A DNA stretch of 12,204 nt from Lysobacteraceae bacterium. Its GTDB lineage: Bacteria > Pseudomonadota > Gammaproteobacteria > Steroidobacterales > Steroidobacteraceae. A program made the translations under genes and the position numbers. Shown here piece after piece: positions 6,819 to 12,204 of the stretch (within the stretch, counting starts at the first letter, position 1; each line of letters opens with the position of its first letter). The notes under the pieces were generated by a model, which was not told the DNA's origin, made no database searches, and saw only the letters and a list, made by a program, of their open reading frames with translations. The stretch is from positions 1 to 12,204 of the forward strand of contig JAAYXG010000522.1 in the NCBI GenBank assembly GCA_012516015.1, given 5' to 3'.

Positions 6819-8881
6819 AAACCGGCCGTAAGTCCAACGTAGAAGGTGCGTCCGGGCGCCGGCTCGAAGAAGCGATCGCCGGCACCGTTCACGATCACGG
6901 AACCGACATAGTCCTCGTCGGTGATGTTGTCGACGCGCACGAACCCGTTCAGCCTCCAATCGCCGAGCTCGCGTCTCATTCCCGCGTGCCAGTTGAGCAC
7001 GCTGTAGCTGTCCGCAGCATCCGAGTTCGCGTCATTGACATAGACCTTGCCGGTGATACGCGCTTCGAGCCCGGTGGAGAAGCCGCTCGCGTGCTCCCAG
7101 CTCACATCGGCATAGAACGAATGTTCCGGCACGCCCGGCAAGCGTCGTCCGCTCAAGTCCGTCCCGGCGAAGTTCACGAAATCTTCGAAGCGCGCCTTCG
7201 TGTAGGTGTACGCGGTGCCGAAATCGAAGCCGCCCGGAAGGAGGTATTGCAGCGCGAGCTCCGCGCCTTCGCGACGCGTTTTCGCCGCGTTGACGAACGT
7301 ATTCCGGCCAGGGAACGGCGACGGTCCGGTCACGATGTCGTCCTTCGTATCGGATCGGAACAGCGTCGCGGTGAGTCGCCCGGCATCGCCGAGGAACGCT
7401 TTGACACCAGCCTCGTAGTTCGTGCTGATCGCCGCATCGAGGTCGAAATTGAGCCCGGGCGAACCGTCCGGTCGATAGGCGAGTTCCGCGAAAGTCGGCG
7501 TCTCGAAGGCTCTACCTGCTGCAACGAACAGGTTCACGCTGGGTGTCGCTTCGAACAAGACACCGAGCACGGGCTGCGTGCTGTCGTAGCTCAATCTGCC
7601 GCTGTCGTCCGGATTCGGTCCGACGATGAAATGATCGTCGACATCGAAGCGCACTTCGCTGCGCCGCACGCCGCCCGACAAAACCCAACGCGAGACGGGG
7701 CGCCATTGCGCGATGACATACTGATTGACGCTATAGACGGTGTCGTCTTCGTCGCGCCGCGGCTCCCCGCGCAGGCCGCCGTCGTTGACGAAGCCGCGCC
7801 GCCGCTCCTCCATCCGATCGTATTCGACGCCGACCGTCAGCTCGTAGGGTGCGCCCGCGAGCTCGCCCTCGTGGTCCCACTGGAGGCTACCGCCGCCGAA
7901 CTTGCGTGCGAGATCCACGACGCCGCCCGATCCAGTCAGCGCGGCGCTCGGATTCGCGAGGTATTGCACCAGATCGCGGTCGCCGTAATAGCCCATGATA
8001 CGCAGCCGATCGTCTTCGCCGAACGCACGCTCGTAAGACGCGCCGCCCTGCACGTGACGAATGGACTTGCGGGTATTGAGCGCGATCGCGTTCGGCGCGA
8101 CTTGCCGCGGATTCTCCTCCAGTTGCTCGCGTGTCAGACCGATCGGATCCTGCGTGTCCGGCTGATCGAGCACATTCACGATCGCGGTGAGCGAGGAAAC
8201 TTCGTCGGGCGCGAATCGCATACGGAGATTCGCAACATCGCGCTTCGCTGCACTGTGATCTCTGTACCCGTCGGTCTCGAACCGCGAAAGATTGCCGCTG
8301 AGATCAACGCGACCGAGCCGCACACCGAATTGCGATCCGTAGCGTCTGAAACCGTCCTCGCCGGCCGTCGTCGTCAGCTCGAAGCTCGATTTCTCGATCC
8401 GATCCCTCGTGACGATCTGAATGACGCCGCCGGAAGAGTTGCCGTACAGCGCCGCGAACGGCCCGCGCAACACCTCGACGCGCTGAGCGCCGTCCAGGTC
8501 GAACAATCCCGTTTGGCCTTGCCCGTCCGGCATCGTCAGCGGAATGCCGTCTTGGATCAGACGGACGCCGCGCACGCCGAAAGAAGCGCGCGCGCCGAAT
8601 CCGCGCGAAGAGACTTGCAGGTCCTGAGCGTAGTTCTGGCGGTTTTGCACGACGACGCCTGGCACGCGTCCAAGACTCTCCGACAGGTTTACGCGCAACT
8701 TGTGCTCTCGAAAGACCTCGCCGTCGATCGCATCGATTGCCGCGGGCGTGCGGAAACTCTGCTGCTGCGTGCGTGTCGCCGTGACGACGACGGTGTCGAC
8801 CGGTTCGCCGGCCGCGAAAGATTCACCGGCGACAAGAAGCGACGCGGCCGCGCTCGCCGCGAGAAATACTCGTGTGCTCAT
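6815..8881 (-). CDS. pqqU: TonB-dependent outer-membrane receptor, PqqU/YncD type (PQQ uptake)
   Basis: The product is a 688-residue TonB-dependent receptor. It has a signal peptide (1 to about 24, ending GESFAA), a TonB box VDTVVVTATRT (about 28-37), a plug (about 43-158) and a 22-strand-type barrel ending in the terminal Phe of GLTAGF. The plug carries NLSESLGRVPG (64-74), VQNRQNYAQDLQ (77-88), SRGFG, DGIPLTMPDGQGQTG (110-124) and VLRGPFAALYGN. The last strands have VDNITDEDYVGSVIVN. From memory of the E. coli YncD (PqqU) sequence, these blocks match it closely along the whole chain; that receptor imports pyrroloquinoline quinone. The pqqD gene 72 bases upstream supports the assignment. The start is ATG 8881; the frame has no other start back to a stop at 8947-8945, and no Shine-Dalgarno is visible, suggesting translational dependence on pqqD. 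Ligand identity is by homology and context only. Confidence 0.85.
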   Translation of the reverse strand: MSTRVFLAASAAASLLVAGESFAAGEPVDTVVVTATRTQQQSFRTPAAIDAIDGEVFREHKLRVNLSESLGRVPGVVVQNRQNYAQDLQVSSRGFGARASFGVRGVRLIQDGIPLTMPDGQGQTGLFDLDGAQRVEVLRGPFAALYGNSSGGVIQIVTRDRIEKSSFELTTTAGEDGFRRYGSQFGVRLGRVDLSGNLSRFETDGYRDHSAAKRDVANLRMRFAPDEVSSLTAIVNVLDQPDTQDPIGLTREQLEENPRQVAPNAIALNTRKSIRHVQGGASYERAFGEDDRLRIMGYYGDRDLVQYLANPSAALTGSGGVVDLARKFGGGSLQWDHEGELAGAPYELTVGVEYDRMEERRRGFVNDGGLRGEPRRDEDDTVYSVNQYVIAQWRPVSRWVLSGGVRRSEVRFDVDDHFIVGPNPDDSGRLSYDSTQPVLGVLFEATPSVNLFVAAGRAFETPTFAELAYRPDGSPGLNFDLDAAISTNYEAGVKAFLGDAGRLTATLFRSDTKDDIVTGPSPFPGRNTFVNAAKTRREGAELALQYLLPGGFDFGTAYTYTKARFEDFVNFAGTDLSGRRLPGVPEHSFYADVSWEHASGFSTGLEARITGKVYVNDANSDAADSYSVLNWHAGMRRELGDWRLNGFVRVDNITDEDYVGSVIVNGAGDRFFEPAPGRTFYVGLTAGF

Positions 8882-8953
8882 GGTGCCGAATGATACCGGC
8901 GCCCCAAGCGTTCGACGCGCCGGCCACGGCGAACGGCGCCATTTTCATGATTT

Positions 8954-9298
8954 TCATGATGCCCCGGGGTCGACTTCGACGATCCAGCCACGCGCCCGCG
9001 CCGCGTCCAGGAATGCGCCGATGTCGGCCGCGAGTGCGCCGTCAGGAGAACGTCGCGCCGCTTCGCTGACGATTTGTTCGAGCGTCCGCGAGCCGTCGCA
9101 CAAGCGCAGGATCGCAACGGCACCTTCGTTGAGCTGCACTTTGCCGTCGGCGTAGACCAGCATCGCCACTTTGTGCTTCGGCCCGGCGGCCACGAGCCGC
9201 ACGCCCGCCGCGAGTTGTAGGCCATGGGCGATCGGGCTCGGCGCCTTCCGCTTGCCGACACCCTTCGTGATCCGCCGCCGGCCGCCTTCTGCCGCCAT
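8954..9298 (-). CDS. pqqD: PqqD, peptide chaperone of PQQ synthesis
   Basis: PqqD binds the PqqA precursor peptide and presents it to the radical-SAM enzyme PqqE; it is the founding member of the RiPP recognition element fold. The C-terminal 80 residues match PqqD throughout: LAAGVRL, then KVAMLVYADGKVQLNEGA, AILRLCDGSRTLEQIV and DIGAFLDAARARGWI. With ATG 9298 the product is 114 residues against about 90-95 for typical PqqD. The extra 25-30 residues form a basic leader (GGRRR, KGVGKRK). The start was chosen for GAGGA (9308-9304) five bases upstream; ATG 9316 and further upstream starts lack a ribosome site and come before or near the predicted transcription start. No pqqA, B, C or E is in the window. 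The gene is followed by the PQQ receptor, presumably in one operon from the sigma-54 element at 9365-9381. Confidence 0.85.
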   Translation of the reverse strand: MAAEGGRRRITKGVGKRKAPSPIAHGLQLAAGVRLVAAGPKHKVAMLVYADGKVQLNEGAVAILRLCDGSRTLEQIVSEAARRSPDGALAADIGAFLDAARARGWIVEVDPGAS

Positions 9299-9327
9299 GC
9301 TCTTCCTCACACGCATACCGCGTGACG

Positions 9328-9349
9328 ATGAAGCTCGTGTGAGCTTCAT
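9328..9349 (-). other. Perfect 9-bp stem-loop at the predicted 5' end of the pqqD mRNA
   Basis: ATGAAGCTC (9328-9336) and GAGCTTCAT (9341-9349) are exact inverted copies around a four-base loop. It lies between the pqqD start (9298) and the sigma-54 element. With a predicted start near 9355 the stem would begin within a few bases of the mRNA 5' end. Possible roles are mRNA stabilisation, an RNA switch or a DNA operator; the sequence alone does not decide. Confidence 0.6.
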
Positions 9350-9364
9350 TCGATGAACAGACTC

Positions 9365-9381
9365 AAGCAGATTGCGTGCCA
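9365..9381 (-). promoter_or_regulatory. Sigma-54 (-24/-12) promoter upstream of pqqD
   Basis: The reverse strand reads TGGCACGCAATCTGCTT. The -24 block TGGCACG is the full consensus. GG (9380-9379) and GC (9368-9367) have the required ten bases between them; only the first T of TTGC is changed to C. Predicted start is near 9355, leaving a leader of about 57 bases before pqqD. A sigma-54 activator gene lies directly upstream, which strongly supports the call. Confidence 0.68.
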
Positions 9382-9457
9382 GCAGGGAGGGAAGTGATTC
9401 GTGACTAGCGGTTCGCAGTTCGTTCGGAAGCAGGCGTACCGCCGCCTGCATCGCATG

Positions 9458-9494
9458 CGCTCAACGCGCTGCTGAGTGCGAAGCGCGTTGAGCG
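9458..9494 (-). terminator. 13-bp perfect inverted repeat: terminator of the activator gene or enhancer site for pqqD
   Basis: CGCTCAACGCGCT (9458-9470) and AGCGCGTTGAGCG (9482-9494) pair perfectly over 13 bp with an 11-base loop. It starts one base after the activator stop codon (9498-9496), as a terminator would, but no T-run follows. It also lies about 80-115 bases upstream of the -24 box of the pqqD promoter, where sigma-54 activators commonly bind. Either role, or both, fits. Confidence 0.55.
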
Positions 9495-9495
9495 G

Positions 9496-11535
<2,040 letters not shown>

Positions 11536-11630
11536 CCCCCCGGCCTCAAGGGTTCACGACCCTCTAGCTAGCATCCGTTCGTTATCCGCCCCGCATCCGT
11601 CCTGCGGGAACTCGCGCATTCTAAACGATG

Positions 11631-11679
11631 CGCGCGACAGCGGATTGACTGTATCACCTGTCCCACTTGTCGCGCGACA
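11631..11679. promoter_or_regulatory. Candidate activator-binding sites: TGTCGCGCGACA palindrome and repeated half-site
   Basis: TGTCGCGCGACA (11668-11679) is a perfect 12-bp palindrome. Its half CGCGCGACA recurs exactly 40 bases away (11631-11639 and 11671-11679). TGTC words also occur at 11659-11662 and 11681-11684. The block lies about 240-290 bases upstream of the plus-strand sigma-54 promoter. The left half-site falls just above the possible -10 of the activator gene, so the same protein could repress its own gene. Assignment to this activator is inference. Confidence 0.5.
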
Positions 11680-11915
11680 CTGTCATACGGATCGTACATT
11701 TTAGCGCGCGTTCTGGGAGCATCGACCTTTACGCGGCATCCGTACAAGGCGCAACGGAATCGCGCTAACGCGCGGTTCGCGCGCGCTCATGCCGGATTGC
11801 ACGTGCGTCACGCACGAGAGATGCGCGCCTAGCCACCGGGCCGATGCGCCGCGGCTCCCTTTCCGCGCAATGTTTACCCGCTTCGTTCGCCCTGCGCACC
11901 CCTGCTCGGCCGCAC

Positions 11916-11931
11916 TGGCATACGGCTTGCT
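11916..11931 (+). promoter_or_regulatory. Sigma-54 (-24/-12) promoter of the exported-protein gene
   Basis: TGGCATACGGCTTGCT matches the sigma-54 consensus: TGGCAT, four bases after the following A, then TTGCT. GG (11917-11918) and GC (11929-11930) are separated by exactly ten bases. Predicted start is near 11942, giving a leader of about 87 bases before the ATG at 12029. The divergent activator gene is the likely regulator. Confidence 0.78.
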
Positions 11932-12028
11932 GTTAGCTCTGCGCCCACATCATCCACTTTGCCACGTGCCTGGCGATTCCCGCGATAGTTGCGGCGAAAA
12001 GACAGGTACTGCTTCAGGGAGCAGTTCC

Positions 12029-12204
12029 ATGCCGGCGAAACAACGGAAACACGGGCTTGAGATCTCAACAGGTTCAACTGTAGCAGTGCTGTCGGCGCTT
12101 TTCTTGAGCGCACCGGCACAGGCCGTCGAGCTGACGGCGGGCGATTGGAAATTCACGGCGAACGGAAACGTCAACGTTCATTACATCCGCGCGAGCTGCG
12201 AGGA
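12029..12204 (+). CDS. Exported protein, probably porin-like; N-terminal fragment cut by window end
   Basis: Only 58 codons are inside the window. The product begins MPAKQRKHG, followed by a hydrophobic stretch (STVAVLSALFLSA, about 16-28) and a signal-peptidase site APAQA before VELTAGDWKFTANGNVNV. This is a clear Sec signal peptide. The mature start, with alternating residues and GDWKFTANGNVNVHY, resembles the first strands of outer-membrane porins, but the fragment is too short to name a family. The start is ATG 12029 with AGGGAG (12016-12021) seven bases upstream. It has its own sigma-54 promoter and diverges from the sigma-54 activator gene. By context it may admit the substrate of a periplasmic PQQ-dependent dehydrogenase encoded further downstream; that is inference. 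Confidence 0.75.
   Translation, partial: MPAKQRKHGLEISTGSTVAVLSALFLSAPAQAVELTAGDWKFTANGNVNVHYIRASCE

Larger units (their letters stand above)
11536..12028. other. 493-base divergent regulatory region with no gene
   Basis: No convincing coding sequence is seen. From left to right it holds a possible -10 (TAGAAT on the minus strand, 11623-11618) for the activator gene, the half-site and palindrome block at 11631-11679, a seven-bp inverted repeat CGTGCGT/ACGCACG (11802-11816), and the sigma-54 promoter at 11916-11931 with an approximately 87-base leader. A clear IHF site was not found by eye. Confidence 0.6.

Noticed and set aside
6986..8893. A 635-codon plus-strand open frame opposite the receptor gene.
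   Set aside because: Its sequence is Arg/Ala-rich with no recognisable domain and it mirrors the receptor codons; long antisense frames are common in GC-rich DNA. The receptor is clearly the real gene.
8823..8957. A 44-codon minus-strand open frame starting MKIMKMAPFAV, its ATG overlapping the pqqD stop (ATGA), considered as a pqqA-like precursor peptide.
   Set aside because: PqqA needs a Glu-x-x-x-Tyr core; this frame has no tyrosine. It runs into the receptor gene in another frame, and its start lies in a 9-bp tandem repeat (TTTTCATGA twice). It is probably chance.
9299..9451. Longer pqqD start (165 residues from 9451).
   Set aside because: The extra part crosses the sigma-54 element and the 5' stem-loop, has no PqqD similarity and no ribosome site; ATG 9298 has GAGGA.

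Overview
The window is GC-rich bacterial chromosome. It most resembles a gammaproteobacterium, perhaps of the Nevskiales, Steroidobacteraceae or Xanthomonadales type. The reasons are the tRNA-Tyr, tRNA-Gly, tRNA-Thr, tuf gene order (as in the E. coli tyrU-glyT-thrT-tufB locus), a gammaproteobacterial-style RecQ, and a PqqU/YncD-like receptor. The lineage is an inference, because no rRNA or full marker gene is present.

Layout. Positions 1-593 (minus strand) hold three tRNA genes and the first codons of tuf, read from one good sigma-70 promoter at 613-641. An HDOD-GGDEF diguanylate cyclase gene (824-2352, plus) diverges from them and carries a one-base frameshift just before its active-site motif. 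It converges on murI (glutamate racemase, minus), which lies downstream of a gene for a threonine/serine-dehydratase-like PLP enzyme. A small single-domain PilZ protein (c-di-GMP receptor family) and recQ follow on the plus strand. The recQ stop codon overlaps that of the next, convergent gene.

The right half (6815-12204) is the most interesting part and looks like one regulatory unit built around pyrroloquinoline quinone (PQQ). On the minus strand lie pqqD (peptide chaperone of PQQ synthesis) and a TonB-dependent receptor closely resembling E. coli PqqU/YncD, the PQQ receptor. A sigma-54 (-24/-12) element lies upstream of pqqD, and a perfect stem-loop sits at the predicted 5' end of the transcript. 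Upstream is a gene for an AcoR/BmoR-type sigma-54 activator (GAF, AAA+ with GAFTGA, Fis-type HTH), broken by an in-frame TGA in the AAA+ domain. Divergent from it, a second, very good sigma-54 element precedes an exported protein cut by the window edge, probably an outer-membrane or porin-like protein. A 12-bp perfect palindrome and a repeated half-site between the two divergent genes are candidate activator sites.

The working model is an alcohol- or substrate-sensing sigma-54 activator that drives PQQ acquisition together with a periplasmic PQQ-dependent oxidation pathway whose enzymes would lie beyond 12204. Two separate gene-breaking changes (frameshift near 2047, TGA at 10147-10149) in 12 kb could be real decay or assembly error, and this must be settled before the model is used.
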